A DNA stretch of 64,000 bases from Bombyx mori (GCF_030269925.1 NC_085131.1:7983501-8047500); one strand, 5' to 3'. Shown: positions 34,781-47,145, counted from the first letter of the stretch. Notes: generated by a model not told the origin, from the sequence alone. Made by a program: numbers and translations.

Positions 34781-35204
34781 TTATTAATGCTAGTGTGGTT
34801 TTTAATCCTTTGACAAAAATAACTAAATAACAGTAATAACAATTAACTCTTACTTAAGACGATGGCACCATCAATCTTTAAATTAGAAAACCAATGCCGA
34901 AATCCTCATCGATCCCGAACAGCAATTGGGTGAATGACATGACCGATACAAAATAAAAATGAATAAAAATATAATTATCTCTTCAAAGAAAAGAAAAAAC
35001 ACAGTGCTTCAAATAATACACGTCTGGCTGCACGGGCGGGTTTCAATTGCACAAAGTCAAATTTTCAATAAGGTAAGTGGAATCGCGGGCGTCTCAATGT
35101 CACAATCCGTATAATATTCCAATTTTTATCGTTATATTTCAAACGCATTTATAGATATTCTACATTGCGTATTTCTTAATATCATCATCAGAATCGGTTT
35201 CTCT
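34781..35204. other. no gene seen; AT-rich
   Basis: Nothing supported. Confidence 0.4.
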
Positions 35205-35370
35205 TGGCAGAGTAGTCGTGGTCATGTGGAATTCTTGCTTATTAAAGCCTTGACAGATGTTTTCCATAGTCTGCGAACCGAGGCCCGGCGCACACACTCG
35301 TTAAGTAGGGGGTTTCAGTAAGGTCTTTCACCTGATCAGTCCAGCGCATGGGGATTCGTCCACGAGATTT
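35205..35370 (-). pseudogene. LINE ORF tail remnant
   Basis: A minus frame reads RGRIPMRWTDQVKDLTETPY, the RWTDQ block of a LINE ORF C-terminus, different from the RTE tail at 34469. Stops follow. A weaker relative lies at 41225-41330. Confidence 0.6.
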
Positions 35371-35895
35371 CTTAATATAATGTCACATTAAAACCACTCT
35401 GATATTGAATTGATAATACAAAAATAACTGCTTCTAAGCTACTGTCTAGTAGACTTTAAGTTTGTGTTTATATATATCTATATATTTCAAGTCTTTATTT
35501 AACATTACCACTGAGTTTATGGAGTAATCTCGGTACAATAAACACAACATATGGCACTGCTGTGCAATTGAAATATTGTGTAGATTAAAAGATTTGTACT
35601 GCATTATTAACAAAAAAAAAGCATCTTATAGTTGTTATTATAACACATTTTGATATACTTGTTGACTCCAAAACGGAAAAGCGCGTTCATTCACTAATAA
35701 ATGAAGTTTCGAATGATCGGTATTACATTAATAACTTTTTCGTTTATTTTACATTGATTAAAATATGTTGATCTACATATCGCGTTTATTAAAATAATTA
35801 TTTGTATATTTGTTAAGCGCTTATGTGTTCACGTGCCATTTTTTCCAATGCGCTGAACCTTGGTTCGATTCTTCACACCACAATGAACACCACAT
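35371..35895. other. no gene seen; AT-rich
   Basis: Nothing supported. Confidence 0.4.
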
Positions 35896-36236
35896 GAAGT
35901 CGTCGTGGCCTAAAGGATAAGACGTCCGGTGCATACGTGTTGGGCGATGCACCGGTGTTCGAATCTCAGGCGGGTACCAATTTTTCTAATGAAATACGTA
36001 CTCAACAAATGTTCACGATTGATTTCCACGGTGAAGAAATAACATCGTGTAATAAAAATGAAATCCGCAAAATTATAATTTGCGTAATTACTGGTGGTAG
36101 GTCCTCTTGTGAGTCCGCGCGGGTGGGTACCACCACCCTGCCTTTTTCTGCCGTGAAGCAGTAATGCGTTTCGATTTGAAGGGTGGGGCAGCTGTTGTAA
36201 CTATATACTTGAGACCTTAGAACTTATATCTCAAGG
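35896..36236 (+). repeat. Bm1 SINE with complete head, 3'-truncated
   Basis: It begins GAAGTCGTCGTGGCCTAAAG with A and B boxes as at 33041. It runs through the core and stops abruptly after CTTATATCTCAAGGT, before the tail and poly(A). Loss of the 3' end cannot come from 5' truncation during insertion; a later deletion is more likely. Confidence 0.9.
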
Positions 36237-36669
36237 TCAACATCTGTAAACAATTCAATGAATTTCAAATTACGATCCGCGCGCGTTACACATAAGATCA
36301 ACTGGATTCCCGAGTATATTATAAAAGTCTTAATTACACACACAATTGAAAATTATTATAGCAGTATGTCGTTATATGACATAATATATTATATTTTCAT
36401 GGCCTTCTTACTGCGATAACACATTCAACTGTTAACTGTGTAATTTTGTAAAATAGGTTACCTCCGTATATTCGCGGTGGCCATTCATATTATTTCTCAC
36501 ACTTGGAACTATTCCAGCGATCTCAAACGATCCTCAAGTTACGTTGTAGCGAGAGAAAGATGATAAAATATGCACGGTCATTATTAGCAGTTTGCTATCG
36601 AAATGTTAGCATGATATTATTGATTCTGTGTCTATTATGTTTATATGTAGCATGTTTTGGTAACTTGAA
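36237..36669. other. no gene seen
   Basis: AT-rich; a 74-codon frame at 36503-36727 is chance-like and runs into the LINE tail. Confidence 0.4.
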
Positions 36670-36850
36670 CATCAACAAAATCAACAACCCAGAACAACTT
36701 GGTGTCGCTCGGTGGAGCAGGAGCTAGGGGTCTTGGGCATGACGTGGGAGGAGCTAAAACAGACTGCCCAAGACCAATGGAAAAATTTGATTCGAGCCCT
36801 ACACCCGAGCAGAGGGTAATAGGAAGGAATGATGATGATGATGGTGATGT
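36670..36850 (+). pseudogene. LINE ORF C-terminus
   Basis: The plus frame reads TTWCRSVEQELGVLGMTWEE, then LKQTAQDQWKNLIRALHPSR and a stop at about 36808, followed by a GATGATGATGATGG 3' border. The pattern (TW..RS.E.EL..LG.TW.E....A.D...W..L..AL) is the C-terminal tail of a LINE polyprotein of RTE or related type. Upstream coding sequence is absent. Confidence 0.7.
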
Positions 36851-37236
36851 TTTGGTACTAGAATTGACATTTTGCACACCAAAAAAACATAGATGAATTG
36901 CTTAAATCAAGATGGAGTATCATTAAAATTCAAAGATAGTCTTACTGTTATCGATGATATGCGATCCTATGGTTTCCTGATCGTAAGTAGCTACCGTCGC
37001 TAACAGATTTCAATCTAAGAAATTGTTCCTATTCACATTTCAAGAAGGTCATATCATTATGTTCGTTATACTCCGGGCATTTTTTGCAAATCCAATAGCT
37101 GGGGACAATAATAAACTGCGGAAGAGTAGTTGTGCGGTTTATGTGGTTTATGATTGTAGTAATAAACGGTACGAACTACGATTGTAAAAGTTTGACATGA
37201 TCAGATAAAAAGTTACTGTAGTTTTTTTTTACCTAA
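36851..37236. other. no gene seen
   Basis: AT-rich, nothing supported. Confidence 0.4.
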
Positions 37237-37345
37237 ACCCGTAAACCAGCTCTGGACCCATCTGATGTTACCGGGACCATGAGCACAACGTTAATAGCAG
37301 CAACCACCTTGAGACATGAAGCTAAAGTCTAAATTTCAGAGTATA
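37237..37345 (-). repeat. Bm1 SINE fragment, diverged
   Basis: CCAGCTCTGGACCCATCTGA and CACCTTGAGACATGAAG match a reverse Bm1 tail. Confidence 0.5.
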
Positions 37346-37788
37346 ATAACGAAAAAGTACTTTCTACAATTAATTATTAAAATTCTACAACAAAGTAAAT
37401 TATTGTATACATAAATATTGGCATTTTAACTACTAACCGCGACTGCGACACCACGATCCGTAATACTGATTCATCGTAAACCCACTAGTTTTAGGTCTCG
37501 ATAAACCATCCCGGGCTGTAATCAGCAGATCGTTAGTTACCCCGGAACACGTCTACACGTGTCTAATATTCCCCGGGAGGCAGTGAAGTCGCGCGAGTGA
37601 GAAATGGTCCCCCCGCGCCTCTGTGACAGGGCCACCGATTTTTCTCCTGAGATAGGCTCTCGTATATCTTGAGGGGTGGCGTCAGATAAGGTCTAGGGGA
37701 AGCAGAGACAGCTGTTCCCAGGATGAAGATAACACTGCGTTCTCGTACTTGGTGTGTATGTAATTAGATTTTAGACAGATTAATAATA
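37346..37788. other. GC-richer block without recognisable gene
   Basis: About 37440-37740 is GC-richer than its surroundings (CCCCGGAACACGTCTACACG, CCCCGCGCCTCTGTGACAGG) but no frame matches a known domain on either strand. Possibly an old LINE body. Confidence 0.35.
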
Positions 37789-38224
37789 ACTAGAGGTCCC
37801 ACAGTAGTCGAAATTCGACTATAATTAATTGGAATTGTAAGTTTGTACACTATTATGATTTTATTTTCAAAGACTATTATTATACTTCTATAATCACAAA
37901 TTTTGCCATGACTACACTATAAAAAATATTAACAAAGACAAACAATATTTAATCTATTCTCAATTTGACAACAGGCGTCAAGAACAAAAGTTTGACAATA
38001 AATAGTATGCATGCGTGTGTCAAACGCAAATACATGGTATGTAGTATGTGTAATGTTTTCTTTATTGATTTAATGTATCGTTTACGCATTATTTAAAACA
38101 AATATTAGCATTGTGCACTTCTTCTCTATATTCTCTATAAGTGTGGAAAATTTCATACTCCTCCGTCCGCGCAATTTTCGTAAAAAGGGATACAAAGTTT
38201 TTGCTTCACGTATTAATATATAGA
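37789..38224 (-). mobile_element. non-autonomous Helitron (type B), reverse
   Basis: 436 bp. On the minus strand it starts A|TCTATATATTAATACG and ends GGGACCTCTAGT|T, so it sits exactly between A and T as Helitrons do. It is related to 50297-50712 and 58020-58414 through shared words such as GCGCAATTTTCG and ATGCATGCGTGTG. Non-coding. Confidence 0.82.
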
Positions 38225-39367
38225 TATGAATTTTATATTAAATTGTGCATATTTCAGAACCGGAATGATATAAATTCCCAGATGGAACTTTATTTACTAT
38301 ATTATTCAAGCTGACTAATGTTTAATTCAAACGACGCTTTCTTTACTACAGAGTGGGAATTGGGGGCTAATTAGAAAATGTCAGTGCTATTAATTATCCT
38401 TATAAATAAAATTGTTTCGGACGATTTTGATGATAACAGTTTTATTGTTTTTAGTGTTTTCGTGATGTGCAATTGGACTCGTTAGGTGGCACTGCAGCTT
38501 GATTTCAGAATTTTTATTAGCTCCATGGCAGGACAGCATCTGCCGGACCCACTAGACATATTGACATGCTAGTAGATGCATATGAACAATGCCGTAAAAT
38601 GAAAGATTATTTCTTTTCTTTTAGTAGAGTGAACTCGCATGTGTTACAACTATGGCTGAAATGGAATCGTCAATATTAATGCGTTCGCTCTATCACCAGT
38701 AAATTGAGACGTCGATGGCAAAAATAATAAAGAATGAGTTCATTGTGAACAAGGTACTGCTCCTATACTTTAGGCTAGGATAGGTTATGTTAGGTAAGAG
38801 AATGTAGTAGCTAAAGGTAGCCAAACTTACATAACAGTATCCATTATGATTGGTGAATAGTCAGGCATACCAGGTATATTAATACCTCTTGCCGAAAATG
38901 TTTACATAGATTGATCTTTACCTACCATTCTTATATTATATACTATAAACAAAAACGCCAAAATTCATATCGTATTATCTATTATATTATTTAATTGAGT
39001 AACAAATTTTTCTTATAAACATTTTATAATATAATTTATAGTAAATATTTTAGATGAATTTCCATTCTTCAGATACGAAATGTGCCGACTTAAAAGGATT
39101 TTACAATTTAAATAAAAACCGACAATAAATCTGGAATATTACAAAATCGTATAAATACCGATTTCGCGAAAGGTCTTGGTGGCTACATATAGCTTGAATT
39201 CCATTAGGTTTACGGTCTGCTCGTTGGAGAGATCGCGCATGAATTGGATAATTCTTTGAATGACAAACTTACGCAGTAGCCGCACTTAGGCGCCTCCTTT
39301 AAGGACCGAAAAGTAAAAGCTTATTACGGTCTAGTTAGTATGACTAACTACAGACTTCTTTTCAGCT
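38225..39367. other. no gene seen; AT-rich
   Basis: Nothing supported; a GGTTATG-type near repeat lies at 38775-38800. Confidence 0.4.
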
Positions 39368-39434
39368 TTCGGTCCAGCCGTTCTCGAGTTTTAGCGAGAC
39401 TAACGAACAGCAGTTCATTTTTATATATATAGAT
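39368..39434 (-). mobile_element. 5' end fragment of a type-A Helitron
   Basis: GGTCCAGCCGTTCTCGAGTT to TATATATATAGAT, the complement of the first about 65 bp of the type-A element; the 3' part is absent. Confidence 0.7.
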
Positions 39435-39494
39435 ATAAGATATAAGATTTCATTTTGTAAAATATTATTTCTCAAGTTTTGGCCTTAGTGACAA

Positions 39495-39610
39495 ATTTGT
39501 AGGCAGCGGCTTGGCTCTGCCCCTGGCATTGCTGAAGTCCATGGGCGACGGTAACCACTCACCATCAGGTGGGCCGAATGCTCGTCTGCTTACAATGGCA
39601 ATAAAAAAAA
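39495..39610 (+). repeat. LINE family-L 3' end
   Basis: GTAGGCAGCGGCTTGGCTCT, CATGGGCGACGGTAACCACT, CACCATCAGGTGGGCCGAAT and GGCAATAAAAAAAA. Only the last about 115 bp inserted. Confidence 0.8.
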
Positions 39611-40072
39611 TAGACCGATTAGACACTGATAACTTTAAGTTTTCTTACAAAAAGGTTTTAGGCGACAATTTTGATTGTTAATTAAGTAATTGAAAATAGT
39701 TGTTTTGAAAAGAAAACATAAACGAAACAGATAGACGTAGAAACAAACTCTAACTTAATTACCCGCTATTCTAGAAACGCTTTGTTCAATGACCTTTTAA
39801 TAACAAAGTTTAACTCTCTGCTAATTGTATTACATTATTTTGCTTTGCCTTCATTATATGAAGAGACAATGGCTGCTTCTATTTTATTATATGTGCTTCT
39901 ATTATATTATGTTATCATGAATCACGTAAACAGTGAAGCAAATTATATTATATTATTATTATTGTCTATTCTTCATTTTATAAAAGAAACAATACGTTAC
40001 AAAAAGGAACTTTTTAAACAGTGTGTATGTTTTACACTGTACATCTTGATTAAGGTATAAGATATTAATAGT

Positions 40073-40518
40073 ACTAGACGATGACCGTTTTTTTTTTTTT
40101 GAAAAAATTGTATTTTTTAGAAATTATATTTAAATACGAATTACATATTGATAAAGTGATGAAATATTCCAAGATCGTTTAGGCATTTTTAAGTGGCTTC
40201 GGGTGGCTTAACAACGCCATCTGCTGAAATAGCTTTAGTGTTATTGTGTCTTTAAAGCAGTTAGTTGCTCTCAATTATGAAAAAAATATTATTGTTCGCC
40301 AATAGATGTCGGGATGAGTCATAAAGTTGATTATCGATAAAGTTGATTATTGAAAACACGAAAAAAACAACATTTTCTGAAAATAAACCGTAGCTAGATC
40401 GATTTGTCGCCGAGAAATCCCCTTTATACTAAATTTTATAAAAACCGTTGGAGCCGTTGCCGAGATTCAGATTATATATACCTATATATACAAGATTTGC
40501 TCGTTTAAAGGTATAAGA
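40073..40518 (-). mobile_element. non-autonomous Helitron (type C), reverse
   Basis: On the minus strand it starts TCTTATACCTTTAAACGAGC and ends GGTCATCGTCTAGT. It is the reverse of 51262-51647. The subterminal hairpin seen in that copy is replaced here by a homopolymer run (40090-40101). Confidence 0.78.
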
Positions 40519-41224
40519 TTAAAGTCACAGGAATATGAGTAAGCTTTCATTTCATACTAATCCATGTGTGAATGTTGTTAGACACTTATTAAGTTCAGCA
40601 AAGCATAGCCAATAAAAAAATTTTTCTAATCGATTACATTGTTAGAATCTGTCCTCAATTCATTTCCAGTTTCCTGGGCGATTTTAAGCGATACGGCGGA
40701 TTGATAATTACACACATACATTTGTACTAAAAAAAAATTATTTAGTCCCATATGATTTGTGGTCTTTCAATAAGTTATTCTATCCTCCACATTCCACCAA
40801 CTAAAACATACGCATGTTTAATTTAAACCAAATCCACACATCGAATACAAAGTAACTCACGTTGGGCCGATTCGAAATTTAAATCAAGGGCCAATTCAAA
40901 TCGATGATCCGTGGCCCAAAAAAAACATCCTGATTAAAATTTCATCAAAGTCCATCGGAAAATATACATATTTTCTGTGTACACAAGAACGCAAAAATCT
41001 GAACCCGTTCCTGTATTAACGCCGTACCATTCGAGCAAACAAACCAATTTAATTACGTAACCTTTATTAAAATTCGTTCTGAAAAAGTGTTCGTGTTGCA
41101 GTTAAAGCCCGTTTTTGGTTAGGACTCATTTTGCCTACAAGTTAGTTTATTCTCCTCCTTACGTCGTGTTCCTCAGTGTGAAGAGTCGTGACCTTTACGG
41201 AGCACTTTTGTTTGGACTAATTTC
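40519..41224. other. no gene seen; AT-rich
   Basis: Nothing supported. Confidence 0.4.
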
Positions 41225-41330
41225 ATTCATTCCCTCCTGTCCTCTGCGTTGAGTGGATAGCGACATTGATGCTGGAGCCCAATGTCGTCTTAATTTGATT
41301 GGACCAGCGCATGGGACTACGCTCACTTTT
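41225..41330 (-). repeat. LINE tail remnant, diverged
   Basis: TTGGACCAGCGCATGGGAC matches the CAGTCCAGCGCATGGGGA of 35337 in the same orientation. Confidence 0.45.
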
Positions 41331-41331
41331 T

Positions 41332-41640
41332 TTTCCCTACCTAAGGCCTTGACAGCCTATTTTAGCGTAGCCTTAACAAGTAGGTGAGCTCACGGGGCTC
41401 AAACCTGACGACGTTGCTAACACGAACCCTAGCAAAGGCCGTGCTTCGCAGAATCTACCACCGGATCGGAAACGCGACCCACTGAGAAGATCCGGCGAGA
41501 AACTCAGTTGGCTGTGTCTATGGGTTAATTCGCTCGTCGAGCCCTTCGTCGCAAGCGACGGGTTCGACGAGGACGGTGACCGGTGCTTGTGGTACCTAAA
41601 AGTACCGTTGATGGATCGGAAGGATCCGTAATGACGTGTT
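41332..41640 (-). repeat. family-Q retroelement 3' region
   Basis: T-run and CCCTACCTAAGGC, GTAGGTGAGCTCACGGGGCT, CCACCGGATCGGAAACGCGA, CGTCGAGCCC...GGGTTCGACG hairpin (about 41535-41572), CCGGTGCTTGTGG and GGATCGGAAGGATCCGTAAT. Confidence 0.78.
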
Positions 41641-42729
41641 TTGGGCAACGCCCCCTAGGCCTCTGTCCTTCCACTTTGTCGGTGATACCAATACCTGTAA
41701 TAAGTATAACTCTAAATACATAAAACTAAAGTTAATTAAAAACTAGTTTTAACTATGTCGTCTTAGTGTGAACTTCATTGCAAATCCGGCCTACTTTCTT
41801 TAATTGGGAAGACTAAGGTAGATTAGAAAGACAGTAGATTTTCAGCCTTGTTTTTCAGTTGGTTTCTTTGATCATAATGATATTACCAAAAAACTCTTTT
41901 CTCTTACTATTTTTTCTTAAGATGTACAGACGAGCTTACGTTCCACCTCGGGGTATATAGCAACCAAAATCCACAAACATAATCGACAAATCGGGGTAGC
42001 TCGAAATGTCTGAACTAATTTATAAGCTATAGATCTAATAAAGGAATTTATTAAAAATTGGACAAAACGGGTACCAACTTAAATCAGATGTGCGCTGTAA
42101 CATGCACTTCATACATATTGATAATGATATCTTCAACGAAGCATTAAGAAATTTCTACCACATACTCGTATATCAATAAACAGTGACTTTTTGTGTAAGA
42201 TAAATGTATTTATTATATTAAGATGGTGTCGAAGGGTGTAAGGCCATTTGGTTTAAGCGACATTTCGATGAATACGCGACCGTTAGCTTTGTAATTAAGG
42301 GTGCATTTTATTTGGTATAAGAATCAACAGTTCGATGTTTTTAATTAAACTTCAATTAAGTTTACTCCATTCAAATACCTGAAGAAGTTTTTTTTTATGA
42401 TATTTTTTCAAATTTTAAACTTTAAATGGCTCTCCTGTAAAGTTGCAAAAATTGCAATTAGCCTTTCACCCCTTGGTATGAAGTATTGTGGGAGGTAACG
42501 TTTGATTAAGCTTGCATATCAATACTATAATGCAGTATTGCAACAGACTGAAGGTGTGATTTTTCTGAAGACATTTTTAAACGTGATGGTGCTACTATTG
42601 TTGGTACGGCGTACTGTGAGCCCGAATCAATATTGTACAGTATCCCATCTAACTCAACCGCGACGCATTCATCCAGTCGTTCCTATATGAGGGTATATGA
42701 AAGTTAGGACTGCCATTTTACAATAAATA
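41641..42729. other. no gene seen; AT-rich
   Basis: A reverse LINE-tail scrap lies at about 41930-41960 (CAGACGAGCTTACGTTCCAC). Nothing else is supported. Confidence 0.4.
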
Positions 42730-42910
42730 TAGATTCATTCACGAAACAGCTGCTCTTGAATTATTAGGTCTCCTTCGGAGGCGCTCGGGCAGCTGTTAGC
42801 AAATCCCACCACTCTTGGCTGAACCTTTACTCGCTCACCTGTCCTGGTGAAACTGGAAAGGCTACCGGTACACCAGTAATCCTTCAATAAAAATATATAT
42901 ATATATATAC
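42730..42910 (+). repeat. family-C retroelement 3' region with AT microsatellite tail
   Basis: TTCATTCACGAAACAGCTGC, TTAGGTCTCCTTCGGAGGCG, CACCTGTCCTGGTGAAACTG, CACCAGTAATCCTTCAATAA, then an (AT)n run at 42893-42910, which marks the 3' tail. Confidence 0.75.
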
Positions 42911-42911
42911 A

Positions 42912-42985
42912 AGCCTTAGCCCTGTCTCGAGGTGGGTTGTGACATTCACGCTGTAATGCCCCATGACCACTTCAACAAGGAAAAA
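42912..42985 (+). repeat. Bm1 SINE fragment, diverged
   Basis: CTGTCTCGAGGTGGGTTGTG and CCATGACCACTTCAACAAGG. Confidence 0.5.
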
Positions 42986-43119
42986 ATACTTGTGTATCTG
43001 GAAATTGTGTACCCCAATCCGTTGATAAGCTAATAAATTAACGAGTTCTGTGAAGTTTTGGTCACTTCTACTGTTCTTCAAAAACAAACATCAATAAATA
43101 AATAAATAATAAATAAATA

Positions 43120-43363
43120 TTTACTAACAATCACGCCACGTTAACAGGTCCCGTGGTAAGTTCGTAAAGAACTTGTGTTACAGGTACCAGATAACGGAAA
43201 TAAATGTAACATTTTTATTATACACATACATATATTTAATAGACATCCATAACCCTGGAAAAGACATTTATATTTATCATACAAATATCTTCCCTTGGCG
43301 GGATTCGAACCCGCGACCCCCTTGTGTAGTGACCATGTCACTTACCACTACACCAGACGGCCG
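43120..43363 (-). repeat. tRNA-derived SINE (here called T), complete copy
   Basis: On the minus strand the head reads GGCCGTCTGGTGTAGTGGTA (A box), an arm GTGACATGGTCAC, then GGGGGTCGCGGGTTCGAATC (B box) and CCGCC. The body ends CACGTTAAC with GTGGCGTGATTGTTAGTAA. The head looks like a tRNA with both polymerase III boxes; the body does not. About 245 bp. A shorter plus copy is at 45796. Confidence 0.82.
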
Positions 43364-43916
43364 ATGAACTTTTTAAATATATTTTTTATCTATTAAATGA
43401 TCATTATTTTAAACAAATACATCACAAAACCAGTACACGAAATCTAATCGTGTGGCACAACATGGTTCTATGTTAATTTAGAATTAGGCAACTAAACCTT
43501 TTCAATAACAGGTTTGTAAGACTGAAAATCTTCACAAACGAATCGAGATGAGTTTTCCGAAGGCTTCCGAGTTTTCCCGAGGGTGTATGGAATCCTCACC
43601 TTTGGAAAACATCGCCCAATGCCGAATCAGTGCTGGCTCGTAGCTCGCCGCGAAAGGTCGTGACCAAACGCCGTAAAAAAGGAAATATTCGCGCGTAAAT
43701 TGAAAAATAATACTGTGTTCTGTGATCAATCGAATCTGATTTATTTTTATTCTTAAATAATATTATTTCGTAACGTTTTCAATATGGCAGTGTAATTTTT
43801 ACAAGATATAAATAATGAGCTATTTTCTCATACGACTTTAGTCTGTGAAATATCTTTAACATTTTTAAGGAGTGTACAACCAATTCATTTTGAGTAAGCA
43901 GCTTGGAGTTTTTTGC
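43364..43916. other. no gene seen
   Basis: A GC-richer patch at about 43545-43680 lacks a recognisable frame. The rest is AT-rich. Confidence 0.4.
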
Positions 43917-43995
43917 TAATGGTAGGGCTGGGCTTGTATTGTGCACCTGCAGTAGCTATCATCATCCTGCCGATTTCTGCGGCGTAGACCTTATG
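43917..43995 (+). repeat. Bm1 SINE front fragment, diverged
   Basis: TGGTAGGGCTGGGC and CCTGCCGATTTCTGCGGCG. Confidence 0.5.
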
Positions 43996-45737
43996 CGGTC
44001 CTGACCAAACCTGATCGCCTGACCGTCGGTCTTGTATTAAGGACTTCAGCCTCATATCTAAAGAAGAAGCTTTCACGTTGCAGTATCTATGAAATTCAGT
44101 GTAGGTATCACGTAAGATTCGATAATTGGTTAGTGGATCTGCTCATCAAAATTTAAAAGAATTAGAATTTTACAAGTTTTATACTTGAAAGAAGCGTGTT
44201 TGTTAAGACACTAATAAGTTATTTTCGCACTAATTGAGTCTACAATACAATGTATTGAAGGGTTTGGAGGAGGATACAAAAAATAGACACGAATAGACAT
44301 CCCATTTAGTTTCAAAACATTTCCTTCCAATATACAATATTCGTAATGTTATTTCAATTCAAATTCAAATAACATTTACAACTATATATTATATTTACTC
44401 TTTCTGTATTTCTACTTATTTGTCTGATCGGTTTTACGGCTCAATGAATTTAAATGGCACGGAAATAGCTTCACCCCCGAAGAAGGCTACTATTATTTAA
44501 GAATCCACCCTTAAACGTGGTGAAAGGGGTAAAGTTTTGTAGGGGTAACTCTTGATAATGATACGTAGAAACTTGTTATTCCTAATGAGATAACTGTTTT
44601 CGTGATCGATACCTCAATACTGCATACAATAATAATCGATATCAATCACCCGGTGACTGATAAATAAAATTCGGGACTATTCCTTGAGTTCTAGAGAAAT
44701 TTCAGAGAAAATGGAATTTCTTATAAAGCGGCAAAGGAACATGTTGCATTTGTGATAAGGCCACTTAAAAACACACTTTACAAAATAAATTAACATCATT
44801 TCTTTTGAATTTGGCCGGAGAAACCGTGCACAAACCTAGTTTAGTTGTATATCGCTACATTGTATATTTTTCTGATTTGTTTTAGATGCCAGCTCTCAAA
44901 CCACGTTTTGAGATATCAAAAACAAGAGAAAGACACTATATGAATGCCGCTTTTTTGAGACATCAGATCCTATTCTCAATTTCTGTTTTCACACCCTCAT
45001 ACTAAGGACGTGTGATTGCTTTGCAATTATACCTTATATAAACTGCGTCTCAAGATCAGAGCTGGTACAATTTTGGCAATATTGGTGTATGTATCATAAT
45101 TTTCTTGGACACTGACAGCTAGCCATCTGACAATAACTGTCATAATTAAATACGATGGCATTTAGTATTAAACTTATACTCTGATTTATACTCTTGAAGC
45201 TTATACTCTTATACTCTGATGAAAATAAAAATCTCAATTTTTTCATAAAATTATATTACTTGAAATAAGTAATAAAAATATTTACCATACATAAAGTGGG
45301 CTCTTTTAGTTCGATTCAAAAGAAACACTTTTACTGTATCAGCTATATAGTCAGTTATTCCGTTCTAATTCAGTTTTCTTGGGAAAATATTTTGAGAAAC
45401 TTGATTTTCGTTATCAGAATAATTTGATTTCTAATTTGAAACGACTTTTTCAATATTTATAAGCAACACAGGATTTTTTTGTACTATTTGATAATAATTG
45501 TCATTTTATCTTAAGTTCTGGTACAATTAATATATTTAATGTGCTCAGTTTTGGCTAATTAAAGTGAGAAGCAGCTCCAATGAGGTTTATGAGATAGAAC
45601 TTTTTCATTGTTACGCAATCAAACATTAATCGCACGTATTTTGCAGTCAAGACATACCTTAAATATACCTTATATTAATTTCACAGTGGATACCACAATA
45701 CGAAAGCTGCTACGAGACATGAATGTTTCTTTGTTGT
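43996..45737. other. no gene seen; AT-rich
   Basis: Over 1.7 kb without a recognisable ORF, RNA gene or repeat; only a near-duplicate ACTTATACTCTTGAAGCTTATACTC at 45170-45210. Confidence 0.4.
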
Positions 45738-45794
45738 AAGGGGGTGAACGAGTACCCCACCTCGTATACTATAGTGATTACTGGAGTCTATAGA
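45738..45794 (-). repeat. Bm1 SINE tail fragment beside SINE T
   Basis: GGGGTGAACGAGTACCCCAC and GATTACTGGAGTCTATAGA; cut at the point where the SINE T copy begins. Confidence 0.5.
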
Positions 45795-45795
45795 A

Positions 45796-46024
45796 CGACC
45801 GTCTGGTGTAGTGGTAAGTGACAAGGGGGTCGCGGGTTCGAATCCCGCCAAGGGAGGATATTTGTATGATAAATATAAATGTCTTTTCCAGGGTTATGGA
45901 TGTATCTTAAATATAATATGTATGTATAATAAAAATCTTACATTTCTTTCCGTTATCTGGTACCTGTAACACAGGTTCTTTACGAACTTACCACGGGACC
46001 AGTTAACGTGGCGTGATTGTTAGT
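45796..46024 (+). repeat. tRNA-derived SINE T, copy with deleted tRNA arm
   Basis: CGACCGTCTGGTGTAGTGGT, AAGTGACAAGGGGGTCGCGG and GTTCGAATCCCGCCAAGG, then the same body as 43120-43363. Compared with that copy about 15 nt (CATGGTCACTACACA) are missing between the A and B boxes. Confidence 0.8.
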
Positions 46025-46077
46025 AAAAAGTAAAAGTAATAGTGAAGCAAAAAAAAAACTTTATAGAAGTCAGAACC

Positions 46078-46192
46078 AAAATCCCGAATTCGAAACATGA
46101 CACTGAAATTCGCTGCGTGCTTCTCGGCAGAAATATGCAGAACGGTAATATCTAACCGTGCGAGCTCCGAATAAGCCCACCACCAGTTCATG
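46078..46192 (-). repeat. Bm1 SINE fragment, diverged
   Basis: CTTCTCGGCAGAAATATGCA, AACCGTGCGAGCTCCGAATA and CCCACCACCAGTTC, ending at the common boundary. Confidence 0.6.
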
Positions 46193-46530
46193 TTTAAATT
46201 TCAATAGCACCGGCTATTGGCTATTGCTATCCGAACCTTCAAACCGAATTATACAATATCACTGTTAAATCACTTTCGGCGTATTGGGTAATTTCAGTGA
46301 TGTATGGTGCATTGCGTATTTTGGCGAGTTATCATAATTTATCCGGAGAAATAGATGTTTCATAAATCAATATTGTCGATATATTGAGAAGTATAAGAAT
46401 AATAACGACATCGAGTTGACTGTAATTGGAATAACAATTTTTCATGTTTTTATCTTAGGTAAGTCTTAGTCTAATAGCATCTCTAGTCTAATAGCATATA
46501 TGTACCGTACCTATATGTACCGTCCAACTA

Positions 46531-46797
46531 TCTTATACCTTTAAACGAAATTCTTAATCTCAGAAAAGCTCCAACGATTTTCATAAAATTTAGTATACAG
46601 GGGATTTCGGGGGCGATAAATCGATCTAGCTACGATTTATTTTCAGAAAATGTTGTTTTATTCGTGTTTTCAATAATCAACTCTTCCCGACATCTATTGG
46701 CGAATAATAATACTATTTTTCTTAATTGAGGGTAACTAACCGCTTTAAAGACACAACAAGATGGCGTTATCAAAAAAAAAACCGGTCATCATCTAGT
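46531..46797 (+). mobile_element. non-autonomous Helitron (type C), deletion form
   Basis: A|TCTTATACCTTTAAACG to GGTCATCATCTAGT|T, 267 bp, with the A/T insertion context of Helitrons intact. It is about 120 bp shorter than 51262-51647 and lacks the terminal hairpin. Confidence 0.8.
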
Positions 46798-47145
46798 TAA
46801 TCATAAAGCTTCCAATCTTCTATTTATTTGTAAACATACGTTAAATATAAGCATGATTGGAAAGTATCACTCAAACGCGTTTAATATTGAACTGTTATTT
46901 AATTTAAAGCACTACAAAACCGAACTATTCACTCGAACTCGTTAACTGAATCAGATAGTCGTCTGAATAACTCATTTGATAATAATAAATTGTTGGTCAT
47001 AATTAAAAATGAACCGTACCTTACCTTAAGTTTTGGTTTATTAGAAACCATTTATTTTAGCTAGTAGTTAACTGATGGTAGAATTATGGATACGCCCCGA
47101 TTAGTGCCATAATGTTATTCAAATAATCCTTTATAGACATTAACT
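46798..47145. other. no gene seen; AT-rich
   Basis: Nothing supported; no clear polymerase III promoter elements ahead of the U6 copy. Confidence 0.4.

Noticed and set aside
42893..42911. AT run as a regulatory element
   Set aside because: It is the microsatellite tail of the family-C retroelement.
43290..43363. Possible tRNA gene (A and B boxes, GGTTCGAATCC)
   Set aside because: The tRNA-like part is the head of a SINE with a 170-bp body repeated at 45796; no acceptor stem closes.
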